Of a stretch of 24,271 bases of DNA, positions 14,629 through 23,025 are shown piece by piece (the first letter of the stretch is position 1; each line of letters opens with the position of its first letter). The notes under the pieces were generated by a model, which worked only from the letters and a program-made list of their open reading frames with translations, was not told where the DNA came from and ran no database searches. The position numbers and the translations under genes are program-made. Source of the DNA: Acidimicrobiia bacterium (GTDB taxonomy: Bacteria > Actinomycetota > Acidimicrobiia > Acidimicrobiales > JACDCH01); the NCBI GenBank assembly GCA_013694495.1, contig JACDCH010000631.1, positions 1 to 24,271 of the forward strand. Direction: 5' to 3'.

Positions 14629-15861
14629 CTACTCGAGCGTCGCGTAGCTGGTGGAGCGATCGTCGAGGCGCTGATGGCGGATCTCGTCGACGCAAACAGC
14701 CAGGTCCGCGAGGTAGTTCTCGATGACGGGTGCGTTCCCGGCGCTCACGGTCGCGTGCAGGGCGTCAGGGGGTTTCTGGCGGTCATGGAACCAGCCGCGG
14801 GCCTGGAGGGCGTCGCCGAGCGCGAACACGTCGAGCAAGGCTCCGGCCTCGCCCTCGGCCGCTGCGATGGCAACGATCTGGGCTTCGGGTTCGCCGACCA
14901 CGTCGAGCTCGGGGATGGCACGCACCCCTTCCACCATCCGATCGCGGGTGTCGAGGGTGAGTCGGGTGAGGCGCTGGTAGCCGTCGGTGCCGAGGTGGTG
15001 CAGGATCGCCCATGCGCATGCCATCGGCAGTGCGGCACGGGTTCCCTGCATGTTGGGCGACGCGTAGAACCCGCCGAGCCAGTCGTCGAACACGAACGTC
15101 TGGTAGCGGCGGAGCGCCTTGGTGCGGTGCAGGAGGACCGAAGCACCTTTCGGGGCGTAGCCCAGCTTGTGGATGTCGGCCGAGATGGTGGTCACACCCT
15201 CGACCCGGAAATCCCACGGGGCGACTGGTTCGCCGAGCATCTCCATGAAGGGCAACACGAACCCGCCCATGCACGCGTCGGTGTGGAAGTTCGCATCGAC
15301 GGACGCAGCGAGGGCGGCGAGCTCGGGGATCGGGTCGATCACCCCCTGCGGGTACTGCGGTGCCGAACCGACGACGAGCACCGTGTTCGGGTTGACGAGC
15401 GCAGTGGCGGCATCGACGTCGGCGCGCCAGTCGCTGCGCACGGGAACCTTGCGGACCTCGATCCCGAAGTAGTGCGCAGCCTTGTGGAACGCGGCATGGG
15501 CGCTGACCGGCAGGACCATCTCGGGTTCGGTGATGCCCCGTTCGTCGCGGCCTCGTTGGCGGGCTGCCTTGACGGCCATGAGGATGCTCTCGGTGCCGCC
15601 CGAGGTGAGGAACCCAGCCGCGTCGGGCCCGTGCAGAAGGTCGGCGGTGATGCCCACGACCTCGGACTGGATCCGACCCAGGCTCGGGAAGGCCGCCGTG
15701 TTGAGGGCGTTGTCGTGGAGGAACATCGTGGCGACAGCCTCGAGCACGTCGTGGGCCTCGGGGCCGGCGTCGTAGACCATCCCGAACGTCCGCCCCCCCT
15801 GCCAGCGCACGTCGTCGCCACGCTTGGCCGCGAGCGCTTCGAGGATCTCGGCCTTGTCCAT
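14629..15861 (-). CDS. PLP-dependent decarboxylase/lyase (group II decarboxylase, sphingosine-phosphate lyase-like)
   Basis: The 410-residue protein is a fold-type I PLP enzyme. It has the cofactor-binding TSGGTESILMAVKAAR (86-101), His126 (AAFHKAAH) for stacking on the PLP ring, Asp195 (NFHTDACMGGF) for the pyridine nitrogen, and Lys232 in SADIHKLGYAPKGASVLLHR for the Schiff base. The HKxGYAPKG form is typical of sphinganine-1-phosphate lyases and related tyrosine/aspartate decarboxylases of the MfnA type. I cannot decide between amino-acid decarboxylation and phosphate-ester cleavage. ATG 15861 has an AAGGGG/GGAG purine stretch before it. The frame stays open further upstream, into the DUF2817 gene, which I reject. 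It probably forms a transcription unit with that gene, 85 bases upstream. Confidence 0.85.
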   Translation of the reverse strand: MDKAEILEALAAKRGDDVRWQGGRTFGMVYDAGPEAHDVLEAVATMFLHDNALNTAAFPSLGRIQSEVVGITADLLHGPDAAGFLTSGGTESILMAVKAARQRGRDERGITEPEMVLPVSAHAAFHKAAHYFGIEVRKVPVRSDWRADVDAATALVNPNTVLVVGSAPQYPQGVIDPIPELAALAASVDANFHTDACMGGFVLPFMEMLGEPVAPWDFRVEGVTTISADIHKLGYAPKGASVLLHRTKALRRYQTFVFDDWLGGFYASPNMQGTRAALPMACAWAILHHLGTDGYQRLTRLTLDTRDRMVEGVRAIPELDVVGEPEAQIVAIAAAEGEAGALLDVFALGDALQARGWFHDRQKPPDALHATVSAGNAPVIENYLADLAVCVDEIRHQRLDDRSTSYATLE

Positions 15862-15946
15862 CCCCTTCGCTCCGAGTCCGAGGGCCACGGGCGGGCACGC
15901 TACCGAGCGCCCTGTGGCGGTGCCGGCGTTCCCGCGGCGTCCCGTC

Positions 15947-17038
15947 TCAGCTCCATTCGGCGACTGCTCGCACCGCGGCGGCGAGCTGTCCGGCTCCTGC
16001 CGCAAGGGCATCGCGCTCCCACGTGCCGTCATCTGGGGTGAAGCAGCAGCGGTAGGCCCAGACGACCGATGCGTGGTCGGGGTGCTCCCGCAGGCCCCGG
16101 CGATGCACCCACTGCTCCTGGTAGGTGGCGATGAGCTGTTCCTCGTCGCTCGCCGTGCCGAGCTCGACCGATGACGCGTAGAGCATGGCCTCGGGGAAGA
16201 GGTCGCGGATGCCGTTGGCGATCTGTCCCGACTTCGCTCCCGTGGTCGCCGCGGGGTTGTCGACGGTCGGTTCGATCCGGGCAGGGTCGAACCGGCTGTG
16301 CAGGAACTCGTCCTGGGTGCTGCCGGGGGCTGCGTCGGACAGGAAGGTGACCTCACCGCGGGGTCCGTGGCCAGTGTGCAGATCGAAGACGAAGCCACGC
16401 TCGACGCCACCGAGATGCTCCCCGGCGAGCTCCTCGATGATGCGAGTGGACTCCTCCGTGCGGTCGCCTCCGAAGTGGAGGCCGTCGGGGTGCCGGTACT
16501 GGCCCATCGTGATGCCGTCGCGCACCCACACCAGGCCCCGCTGGGCCACCAGATCGCCGGCCGCGGCGAAGAGCGTCTCGGTCGTCGGGAGCGTTGGCGT
16601 ATCGGGGCAGGCGAGCGGGTGGATCTCGTCGTAGGCGTCGTTGTGGGCGGGTTGGTCGTCGTCGCGTCGCCAGTTGCGGTTGAGGTCCACGTTTTGCTCG
16701 TTCTGGCGGCGCCACCATGCCATTCCCCACGGGTTCACCGCATGCACGACGACCACCGCCGTGTCGGCTGGCAGCGGATCGGACCCGAGGGCAGTGATCA
16801 GATCGCACTGCAGCGCCGAACCGGCAAATCCCTCGACGCCGTGCACGCCCGACATGACGAGCAGGACGCGTCGCGGATCCTTGGCGCCGACCGTGGCGAC
16901 GTCGATGGTCAACTCCTGGCCGTCAGGACCTGGCGCGGCGATCGAATGAGCGACGGTGGCGATGCCGGCGCCCATCGCGGCGCGACGGAACCGGGCCCGA
17001 CACTCGTCGTAGGTCAGCGGAAGGCGACCGAGCTCCAC
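15947..17038 (-). CDS. DUF2817 / M14-type zinc carboxypeptidase-like protein
   Basis: The 363-residue protein belongs to the DUF2817 branch of the M14 carboxypeptidase superfamily. It has zinc ligands His66 and Glu69 (VMSGVHGVEGFAGS), the substrate-binding DLNRNW (118-123), the third metal ligand in FDLHTGHGPRGEVTF, and a probable catalytic Glu in YASSVELGT. No signal peptide is visible, so it is likely cytoplasmic. The substrate is unknown for the family, probably a peptide or amidated small molecule. It starts with GTG 17038 after a weak AGGA site. It precedes the PLP enzyme on the same strand. Confidence 0.85.
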   Translation of the reverse strand: MELGRLPLTYDECRARFRRAAMGAGIATVAHSIAAPGPDGQELTIDVATVGAKDPRRVLLVMSGVHGVEGFAGSALQCDLITALGSDPLPADTAVVVVHAVNPWGMAWWRRQNEQNVDLNRNWRRDDDQPAHNDAYDEIHPLACPDTPTLPTTETLFAAAGDLVAQRGLVWVRDGITMGQYRHPDGLHFGGDRTEESTRIIEELAGEHLGGVERGFVFDLHTGHGPRGEVTFLSDAAPGSTQDEFLHSRFDPARIEPTVDNPAATTGAKSGQIANGIRDLFPEAMLYASSVELGTASDEEQLIATYQEQWVHRRGLREHPDHASVVWAYRCCFTPDDGTWERDALAAGAGQLAAAVRAVAEWS

Positions 17039-17170
17039 CTCGCGGTCCTACCAGGTTCTGGCCAGGCGCAGCGCCGTTCCTGGGGGTGTGGGTGTTCGCG
17101 CGGGAGACGTCAGCTGCCGTGCCCCGCTGATCCGACGCTCCCTGTCCGATGGCCAGGTTGTCCACGGCGT

Positions 17171-17647
17171 TCAGCCCTGGCGGCCCGGGACGAGGCCCAT
17201 GAGGATGAGGCGGGTCGACGCCCTGGCCTGCTCGACCGGGTCGACCGGCGCCTCTCCCCGCTGGCGGGCGATGGCGTCCATCGGGGTGTGCAGCACGAGG
17301 AGCCCCTGCATCGCCGCCCAGCACAGCCTGGACGCGTCGTCGATGTCGAGTGACGGGTTGTAGCGCTCGGCCACGGCTCGGATGGTCGCCTCCAGGAACG
17401 AGTAGGCCTGCTCGCCCCACTCCTGGTAGTCGGGATCCGTGGTGTCCACGAGGTCCGCTCGGAAGACGATGGAGCAGTGGGCCGGGAAGTCCCGACCGGT
17501 CACGACGTAGGCGACGCCGACCTCGAGCAGTCGTTCCTTCGGATCCTCGACGCGGTCGGCCGCTGCTTCCATGTGGGCGTGCAGCTGTTGGAAGGCCTCC
17601 ACGGCCAGCACCGCCCTGCGTCTCGATTCGAGTCCGGGGTCAGGCAT
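17171..17647 (-). CDS. TetR-like C-terminal (WHG-type) domain protein lacking its DNA-binding domain
   Basis: The 158-residue protein resembles only the ligand-binding part of TetR/AcrR regulators: AVLAVEAFQQLHAHMEAAAD, then ERLLEVGVAYVVTGRDFPAH, CSIVFRADLVD. In complete members these follow immediately after an HTH of about 50 residues ending in a (Y/H)F..K..L motif. Here the frame opens only about 15 residues before the helix, and the beta-lactamase-like gene ends 37 bases upstream, leaving no room for an HTH. I found no HTH in other frames there. It is probably a regulator truncated by a deletion, though it may survive as a small-molecule-binding protein. Start ATG 17647. Confidence 0.65.
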   Translation of the reverse strand: MPDPGLESRRRAVLAVEAFQQLHAHMEAAADRVEDPKERLLEVGVAYVVTGRDFPAHCSIVFRADLVDTTDPDYQEWGEQAYSFLEATIRAVAERYNPSLDIDDASRLCWAAMQGLLVLHTPMDAIARQRGEAPVDPVEQARASTRLILMGLVPGRQG

Positions 17648-17684
17648 GGGGGGCTTCGCCGACGAGAGCCGGACCCGATCCGAC

Positions 17685-18500
17685 TCAGCCCCAGGCGTCG
17701 AACACGGCCCGGCTCACCGCGGCCCGCAGCGTCGGACCGGCGGCGCTGGCGCCGTTGCCCCAATCGGCCACGTCGTCGGCCATCACGGCCAGCACCCAGG
17801 CGCCCCGGTCGGTCTCGAACAGCCCGGCCTCGCAAGAGACGCCGGGGTAGGAGCCGCTCTTGGACCACAGCCGCAGCGGAGAGCGCAGCCCGAAGTCGGG
17901 GAGGTCGGGGCTGAAGGGCACGTCGCGGGCGAAGCCATCGCGGTGCTGATGCCGCCATGCGATCGCCTTGCACCGCGCCGCGATCGGGCCTTCGTCGGCG
18001 AGCACGGCCCACGACCCGGCCAGTCCCCGGGGCGTCGCCAGCCCGAACTGTTCCGGTGGCATCGTCCAGACGGTCGGCGATTCGATCGAGAGGCCGTCGC
18101 AACCGAGACGCTCGACGGCACCGTTCACGGCGCCGGGCCCGCCGAGCGCGTCGAGCAGCAGGTCCGTGGCGACGTTGTCGCTCACGATCATCATCAGCGT
18201 GGCGCAGTCCTGGAGGGTCGGTCGGAGACCGGCGGAGAGGAACCGCAGCACGCCGCTGCCGCCGCGGGCGTCCCGGTAGCCGGCGTCGATCGTCGTCTCG
18301 TGGTCGGGGTCGACCCGGCCTCGAGCCACGGCCTCGGCGAAGGCGAGCAGGACGAGGACCTTCGCCGCGCTCCCGGTGGCGAACCGGCGATCGACGTCCC
18401 CCACCCGCAGCTCCGCCCCGGTCCCCAGGTGGCGCCCGTAGACCGCCGCGGTCCCCCCGAACGCACCGACGAGCGCGGCGACCTCTTGCTCCGCTGCCAT
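17685..18500 (-). CDS. Class A beta-lactamase-like serine hydrolase
   Basis: The 271-residue protein has the three active-site motifs of the serine beta-lactamase/transpeptidase fold: Ser44-x-x-Lys47 (ATGSAAKVLVLL), Ser107-Asp-Asn109 (MIVSDNVATDL) and Lys214-Ser-Gly216 (LWSKSGSYPGV). I do not see the omega-loop Glu-x-x-Leu-Asn that deacylates penicillins in true class A enzymes, and there is no signal peptide or Tat motif. So it is probably not a resistance enzyme but a cytoplasmic esterase/amidase-like relative, or the annotated start misses an export signal. ATG 18500 and GTG 18503 are adjacent start options. It lies between the truncated TetR gene and a second, class C-like hydrolase gene on the same strand. 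Confidence 0.8.
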   Translation of the reverse strand: MAAEQEVAALVGAFGGTAAVYGRHLGTGAELRVGDVDRRFATGSAAKVLVLLAFAEAVARGRVDPDHETTIDAGYRDARGGSGVLRFLSAGLRPTLQDCATLMMIVSDNVATDLLLDALGGPGAVNGAVERLGCDGLSIESPTVWTMPPEQFGLATPRGLAGSWAVLADEGPIAARCKAIAWRHQHRDGFARDVPFSPDLPDFGLRSPLRLWSKSGSYPGVSCEAGLFETDRGAWVLAVMADDVADWGNGASAAGPTLRAAVSRAVFDAWG

Positions 18501-18571
18501 CACCGGGCACGGTAGGCAGGCCGAGGTGCGATCGTCAGAACCGAGGGGGCCAGAAGATCGGCGGGAGGAGT

Positions 18572-19696
18572 TCAGCCGAATGCGGTTGCCGCCGCGACCA
18601 CTGCCGTCCCGAGGGCGTCGACGTCCCGGGTGTCGTCGCTGACCAGGAGGATGAGCAGGTCATCGGTGGCGGGGTCGACCTGCATGTAGGCGGTGAAGCC
18701 AGGGATGGCGCCGGAGTTGGCGATGCCGGTGGCGGTGGGCGGGTCGGACGGGAAGACGCCGAGGCTGTGGCCCTCGGCGGGGAGCCCGTCGATCATCTCC
18801 TCGTAGGTGGCCTCGGAGAGCAGTTCGCCGTGGGCGAGGGCACGGATGAAGGTGGCGAGGTCGGGGACGGTGGAGACGAGCGAGCCGGCGGCTCCGGCCG
18901 CGGTCTCGAGGGCGGTGTACGGGCTGGCGTCGGTGGTGCCGCCGGCGAGGTCCGACGAGTAGCCGGTGATCGGTGCACGCTGGGGGTCGGGGGCGAAGTA
19001 GGTGGTGGTCAGCCCCAGCGGTTCGACCAGGCGGGCGTCGAGGTTCTCGGTGAGCGATCGGCCGGTGACCTGTTCGAGGAGGAGCCCGGCGACGATGTAG
19101 TTGGTGTTCGAGTAGCCGAAGTTCTTCCCGGGTTCGAAGTCCAGGGGTTGGTCGGCGACCAGGGCGAGGACGTCGGTCGGGGTCCAGGCGCGGGCGGGGT
19201 CGGCGAGCACGGCCGGGACGAGCTCGCCGTCGGTGTGCTCGGGCAGACCGCTGCGATGCGCGAGGAGCTGGCGGGTGGTGATGCCGTCGGGGATGGCGAG
19301 GTCGGGGAGGTAGGTGATGAGGGGTGCGTCGAGCTCGATGGCTCCTTCGTCGACGAGCTGCAGCACCATGACCGCGACAACGGTCTTCGAGAGGCTGCCG
19401 ACCCGGAACGGCGAGTCGGGCGTGACGACTTCGTCGCCGTGGCCGGTTGCACCGGCCGCGAACAGCTGGAGGCCCGAGCCGTGTCGTTCGATCCCGACCG
19501 CGACCGCGCCGGGCCCGCGTGCCGCCCACTCGTCGAGCGTCGCCTCGATGGCGCGGGACGGGTCGACCGCCGTGCCGGTCGTGGTGGTCGAGTCGGGCGT
19601 TGCCGAGGGGTCCTGCCCGCTGTCGGTGCAGCCACCGCCGCTGAGGATCGCGATGGCGAGCGCGGCGCGCCCGCATGCGGATCTCGAGGACGTCAC
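18572..19696 (-). CDS. Exported class C-like serine hydrolase (beta-lactamase / DD-carboxypeptidase family)
   Basis: The 374-residue protein begins with a short export signal (SRSACGRAALAIAILSGGGC) in which Cys23 could be lipidated; the GGGC lipobox is weak because position -3 is not a hydrophobic residue. A Ser/Thr/Asp linker follows (DPSATPDSTTTTGTAVDP). The catalytic domain has Ser101-x-x-Lys104 (FRVGSLSKTVVAVM), Tyr195-Ser-Asn197 (FGYSNTNYIVAGLLLE) and an NSGAIPG segment in the place of the HTG/HSG motif. Such proteins act on cell-wall peptides or esters outside the membrane; the true substrate is unknown. GTG 19696 is preceded by GGAGAG at good spacing. It is divergent from surE across 132 bases. 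Confidence 0.85.
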   Translation of the reverse strand: MTSSRSACGRAALAIAILSGGGCTDSGQDPSATPDSTTTTGTAVDPSRAIEATLDEWAARGPGAVAVGIERHGSGLQLFAAGATGHGDEVVTPDSPFRVGSLSKTVVAVMVLQLVDEGAIELDAPLITYLPDLAIPDGITTRQLLAHRSGLPEHTDGELVPAVLADPARAWTPTDVLALVADQPLDFEPGKNFGYSNTNYIVAGLLLEQVTGRSLTENLDARLVEPLGLTTTYFAPDPQRAPITGYSSDLAGGTTDASPYTALETAAGAAGSLVSTVPDLATFIRALAHGELLSEATYEEMIDGLPAEGHSLGVFPSDPPTATGIANSGAIPGFTAYMQVDPATDDLLILLVSDDTRDVDALGTAVVAAATAFG

Positions 19697-19828
19697 CAGT
19701 GGAGCTCTCCATCAGGACGGCGGTGCCGGAATGTCATCGTGCGTTCGTCGCCTCGTCATCAGCTGGCCCCGGAACCGGCGAACGGCCGTCGGTACCGTCG
19801 AGTGTCGATCAACAGAGGAGTATCCACG

Positions 19829-20614
19829 ATGCGCGTGGTGGTGACCAACGACGACGGCGTGGCCAGCCCCGGCCTGCACGCTCTGGCCCGATGCCTGGTG
19901 GACGACGGACACGAGGTCACGGTCGTGGCCCCGTCGTCGGACTACAGCGGCTACTCGGCCGCGCTCGGACCGCTCCACGTCACCGGCCAGATCGCCTTCG
20001 CCCCGGTCCGTGTCGCCGAGCTCCCCGCCATGGAGCTGATCGCCGTCGAGGGACCGCCGGCGCTCTGCGTGCTCGCGGCGTGCCTCGGCGGCTTCGGTGC
20101 GAGCCCCGAGCTCGTCGTGTCCGGCATCAACGCCGGGGCCAACACCGGGCGGGCCGTCCTGCACTCCGGAACGGTCGGGGCGGCCTTCACCGCCAACAGC
20201 TTCGGCGTTCCCGGCATCGCCGTGAGCCAAGCCGCGGGCGAGACGCACCACTGGGAGACCGCAGCTGTCGTCGCCGCCGGCCTCGTCGAGTGGATCACCG
20301 CGCAGCGCGATGTGTTCACGCTCAACGTGAACGTGCCGAACGTCCACCAGCGCGCCATCGCCGCGCACGCCGCCATGCTCGACGCCGGGGGCGAGGTCCA
20401 GACCGGGGTGATCGAGGCGGGCGAGGGCGTCCTGCAGCTCAAGTTCGCATCCTCGCCGCCGCGTCCGGGCACCGACACCGCCATCCTGGCCGCCGGATGC
20501 ATCGCGATCACCCCGCTCCACGCCGTCCGACCTGCGGAAGTGGCGGTCGACCACGCCCTCGTCGACATCGAGAACGCTCTCCGTTCCTCGAGCGAACACG
20601 AGCGGGTGGCGTAG
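19829..20614 (+). CDS. surE: 5'/3'-nucleotidase SurE
   Basis: The 261-residue protein is a SurE survival-protein phosphatase, which dephosphorylates nucleoside monophosphates using a divalent metal. The N-terminal VVVTNDDGVASPGL carries metal ligands Asp8 and Asp9; further family blocks are VTVVAPSSDYSGYSAALG, LVVSGINAGANTGRAVLHSG and TVGAAFTANSFGVPGIAVS. The ATG at 19829 has AGAGGAG 8 bases upstream, the best ribosome site in this part of the window, and the family begins exactly here. The frame stays open far upstream, but that part is antisense to the serine-hydrolase genes. The length is normal for SurE. Confidence 0.92.
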   Translation: MRVVVTNDDGVASPGLHALARCLVDDGHEVTVVAPSSDYSGYSAALGPLHVTGQIAFAPVRVAELPAMELIAVEGPPALCVLAACLGGFGASPELVVSGINAGANTGRAVLHSGTVGAAFTANSFGVPGIAVSQAAGETHHWETAAVVAAGLVEWITAQRDVFTLNVNVPNVHQRAIAAHAAMLDAGGEVQTGVIEAGEGVLQLKFASSPPRPGTDTAILAAGCIAITPLHAVRPAEVAVDHALVDIENALRSSSEHERVA

Positions 20615-20633
20615 GGCGGGCAGCCGCGCCGAC

Positions 20634-21248
20634 CTACGTCGCCGGCTGCCGGCGCTGGGCCCAGGGCAGGGGGGACGGGTCGTCGGGGCCGGCGGCGATG
20701 AGGGCGGCGAGGTCGGGCTCGGCGACGGGGCGGCCGGACCAGGCGTCGACGCCGACGTTGACCATGCGGTCGTGCTGGCGCCACTTCTCGTGGACGTGGC
20801 CGTGGAGGAGCCAGCGGCCATCGTCGAGGGGGCGCTGGTCGAGGTAGCGGTCGACAGTGCCGGAGTCGCCCCGGTACGGGAAGTGGCACAGCAGCACCGG
20901 CGTCCCCGCCACCTCGAGCTCCACCGAGCCGTGGTGGAGCTCGGCGAAGCCGGCGTCGAGGTAGCGGTCCGTCCACTCCTCGCCCCGCCGGCCGGCGTCG
21001 AAGGGGCGGTCGTGGTTGCCGAGCACCAGGTGCTTCGTGCCGACCAGGCGGGCGACGTTCGGCAGCGTCTCGGCGATGCGGCCCATGGCGACGTCGCCGA
21101 GCACCCACACCTCGTCGCCGACGTCGACCACCTCGTTCCAGGCCCGCACGAGGGCTTCGTCCATCTCGGCGGCGTCGGCGAAGGGGCGGTCGGTGTAGCC
21201 GATCACGTTCGTGTGGCCGAGGTGGAGGTCGGCGGTGAACCAGCGCAT
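20634..21248 (-). CDS. Calcineurin-like metallophosphoesterase
   Basis: The 204-residue protein has the metal-binding motifs of the calcineurin-like phosphoesterase fold in order: FTADLHLGHTNVIGY (Asp7, His9), VWVLGDVAMGR, LVLGNHDRPFD, LLCHFPYRGDSG and LLHGHVHEKW. It is the compact single-domain type also found in phage and bacterial phosphodiesterases with unknown substrates. ATG 21248 follows GGAGGGG. It is convergent with surE, with only 19 bases between the stops. Confidence 0.9.
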   Translation of the reverse strand: MRWFTADLHLGHTNVIGYTDRPFADAAEMDEALVRAWNEVVDVGDEVWVLGDVAMGRIAETLPNVARLVGTKHLVLGNHDRPFDAGRRGEEWTDRYLDAGFAELHHGSVELEVAGTPVLLCHFPYRGDSGTVDRYLDQRPLDDGRWLLHGHVHEKWRQHDRMVNVGVDAWSGRPVAEPDLAALIAAGPDDPSPLPWAQRRQPAT

Positions 21249-21269
21249 CGCCCCTCCATCGTGGCGCGG

Positions 21270-21389
21270 CTACGCCGAGCGGCCACCGTCGAGCCGGCCG
21301 TGCTCCTCGACCACGGCGGCGATGGCCGCGTGGACGGAGGCGGCGCCGATGACGAACGCGACGTTGCCGTCGAAGCGTCCGCCGGTCAC
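21270..21389 (-). pseudogene. Collapsed short-chain dehydrogenase remnant
   Basis: The 39-codon frame reads like two pieces of an SDR fused by a large internal deletion. Residues 5-17 (RFDGNVAFVIGAAS) match the first strand and start of the TGxxxGxG loop. These run straight into VHAAIAAVVEEHGRLD, which in SDRs lies about 65 residues later, just before the NNAG motif, and then a stop. Its GTG at 21389 overlaps the SnoaL-like gene stop as GTGA, so the original pair was an operon. It has no catalytic residues and cannot be an active enzyme. Confidence 0.65.
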
Positions 21390-21853
21390 CGCGAGAACCC
21401 GAGGTGGTGGCTGAGGTCGCCGGTGAGGTCGACGACGAAGCGGCGCTCGGCGAACGCCCACCCGCCGGCCCCGAGCTCGAAGCGGTCGACGTAGCGGCCG
21501 GCGATGATCGGCTGCAGCGGCAGCCCGTCGAGCGCCTGCAGCACCAGGTACGACGACCGGGCGACGACCGCGGCGTCGCCGTCGGGCTCGAGCACCGTGT
21601 CGACGACCAGGTGCTTCGTGCGGGGCGTGCCGTCGTCGTGGCGCTTCGTCATCGACGCGTAGAACGCCGCCACCGCCTCGTCCCCGGCGGCCAGGACGGT
21701 GCCGTGCTCGTCGGCCAGCACGCCGCCGGCGAACAGCGCCCCGACGCCGTCGAAGTCGCCGGCATCGATGCGCTCGCAGTAGCGCCCGAGCAGGTTGCGG
21801 ACGTGATCTCCGGCGCTCAACACGGCGGAGGACGCTACGGTTTCCCGCACCAC
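21386..21853 (-). CDS. SnoaL-like / NTF2-fold protein
   Basis: The 155-residue protein has the SnoaL_4-type layout: first helix HVRNLLGRYCERIDAGDFDG, then VGALFAGGVLADEHG, and later strands HLVVDTVLEPDGDAAVVARS, YLVLQAL, IIAGRYVDRFELGAGGWAFA, ERRFVVDL. These alpha+beta barrels serve as small isomerases, hydrolases or dehydratases, or only bind ligands, so no reaction can be given. GTG 21853 gives the longest form; GTG 21823 is an equally good start. It overlaps the SDR remnant, with which it presumably once worked on the same small-molecule pathway. Confidence 0.78.
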   Translation of the reverse strand: MVRETVASSAVLSAGDHVRNLLGRYCERIDAGDFDGVGALFAGGVLADEHGTVLAAGDEAVAAFYASMTKRHDDGTPRTKHLVVDTVLEPDGDAAVVARSSYLVLQALDGLPLQPIIAGRYVDRFELGAGGWAFAERRFVVDLTGDLSHHLGFSR

Positions 21854-21999
21854 GACGACGGGAGGAGGGTGTCCATGTCCGCGACTGCTGCGACGGCCCT
21901 TCCTCCGCGCGCCTGACGCCCTTTCGGGCCCGGCCGCCGCTCCGTCACACTCGTGTTCCGCTCGCCCTGCGAGCGCCCGCCCCGAGAGGCACCCTCCCC

Positions 22000-23022
22000 T
22001 TGACCGATCCCCTGCTCGCCTACGGCTGGAGCGACCGCTGGGTCGCCCTGCTTGCCTCGGTCGACCGACCCGACGTCACGCCCGGGCGCGTCGTGCGCCA
22101 CGACGGCGTCGCCGTGCAGGTGGCCGGCCGCGACGGCGTCCGCCCGCTCCCGGTCATGGCCACCGTCGACCCCGTGCCCATCGTCGGCGACTGGGTCGTC
22201 ACGAACGACGAGGCCGTCGTCGACGTGCTCCCCCGCGCCTCGCTCCTTCGCCGCCAGGACCCCGACGGCGGGGAGCAACCGCTCGTGGCCAACGTCGATG
22301 CGGTGCTGGTCGTTTGCGGCCTCGACCGACCGGTGAAGGCGGGCCGGATCCAGCGGGTCATCGTGCTCGCCTGGGACGCCGGCGCCACGCCGATCGTGGT
22401 GCTCACGAAGGCCGACGTGACCAAGGACGTCGACGCAGCCATCGCCGACGTCGACGTCACGAACCTCGGCGTGGAGGTCATCGCCGTGTCGGCCACGAGC
22501 GGCTTCGGCATCGATGTGGTCCGCGAGCGCTGCGCCGGCCGCACGATCGCCATGATCGGCGAGTCGGGCGCAGGGAAGTCGACGCTCACCAACGCGCTGC
22601 TGGGCGAGGACGTGGCCAGCACCGGCGACGTGCGCGCCAGCGACTCCAAAGGCCGCCACACCACGACGTCGCGCCAGATCCACCTGCTGCCGGGCGGCGG
22701 GGTGCTCGTCGACACACCCGGCATCCGGGGCGTCGGGCTGTGGGTCGACGACGAGAGCGTCACGGCCATGTTCGGCGACGTCGAGCTCCTCGCCGAGGAG
22801 TGCCACTTCACGGACTGCGGGCACACCAACGAACCGGGATGCGCCGTGCACCTGGCCGTCGAGTCCGGCGAGCTGCCGGCCGAGCGGCTCGAGGCCTGGC
22901 GGATGGTGCGACGGGAGGCGCAGTCGATGGAGCGGCGCTCCGACCCGCGGGCGCGGCACGCCTACGACCGGCAGTTCGGTCGGGTCGCCAAGGAGGCCCA
23001 GAAGCGCAAGCGCCCGGGCTGA
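22000..23022 (+). CDS. rsgA: Ribosome small subunit-dependent GTPase RsgA
   Basis: The 340-residue protein is a circularly permuted GTPase: the G4 motif TKAD (136-139) precedes the P-loop GESGAGKS (187-194) and DTPG (238-241), as in RsgA/YjeQ. The C-terminal zinc knuckle is present with Cys268, Cys273, His275 and Cys281. RsgA acts late in 30S subunit maturation. The N-terminal 90 residues should form the OB-like domain. The start is a TTG at 22000, with GAGAGG about 10 bases upstream; no ATG or GTG fits better. Its stop is three bases from the stop of the convergent SDR gene. Some actinobacteria carry a divergent RsgA paralogue, so it may not be the only copy. Confidence 0.88.
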   Translation: MTDPLLAYGWSDRWVALLASVDRPDVTPGRVVRHDGVAVQVAGRDGVRPLPVMATVDPVPIVGDWVVTNDEAVVDVLPRASLLRRQDPDGGEQPLVANVDAVLVVCGLDRPVKAGRIQRVIVLAWDAGATPIVVLTKADVTKDVDAAIADVDVTNLGVEVIAVSATSGFGIDVVRERCAGRTIAMIGESGAGKSTLTNALLGEDVASTGDVRASDSKGRHTTTSRQIHLLPGGGVLVDTPGIRGVGLWVDDESVTAMFGDVELLAEECHFTDCGHTNEPGCAVHLAVESGELPAERLEAWRMVRREAQSMERRSDPRARHAYDRQFGRVAKEAQKRKRPG

Positions 23023-23025
23023 CCG

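Noticed and set aside
14518..16041. A 507-codon plus-strand frame opposite the PLP enzyme
   Set aside because: Antisense shadow of a gene with all its catalytic motifs; no domain is recognisable.
15862..16410. N-terminal extension of the PLP enzyme frame
   Set aside because: It would overlap the DUF2817 gene and is Ser/Pro/Arg-rich shadow sequence.
17957..19828. Upstream extension of the surE frame (885 codons in total)
   Set aside because: SurE begins at the ATG at 19829 with a strong ribosome site; the rest is antisense to the two serine-hydrolase genes.
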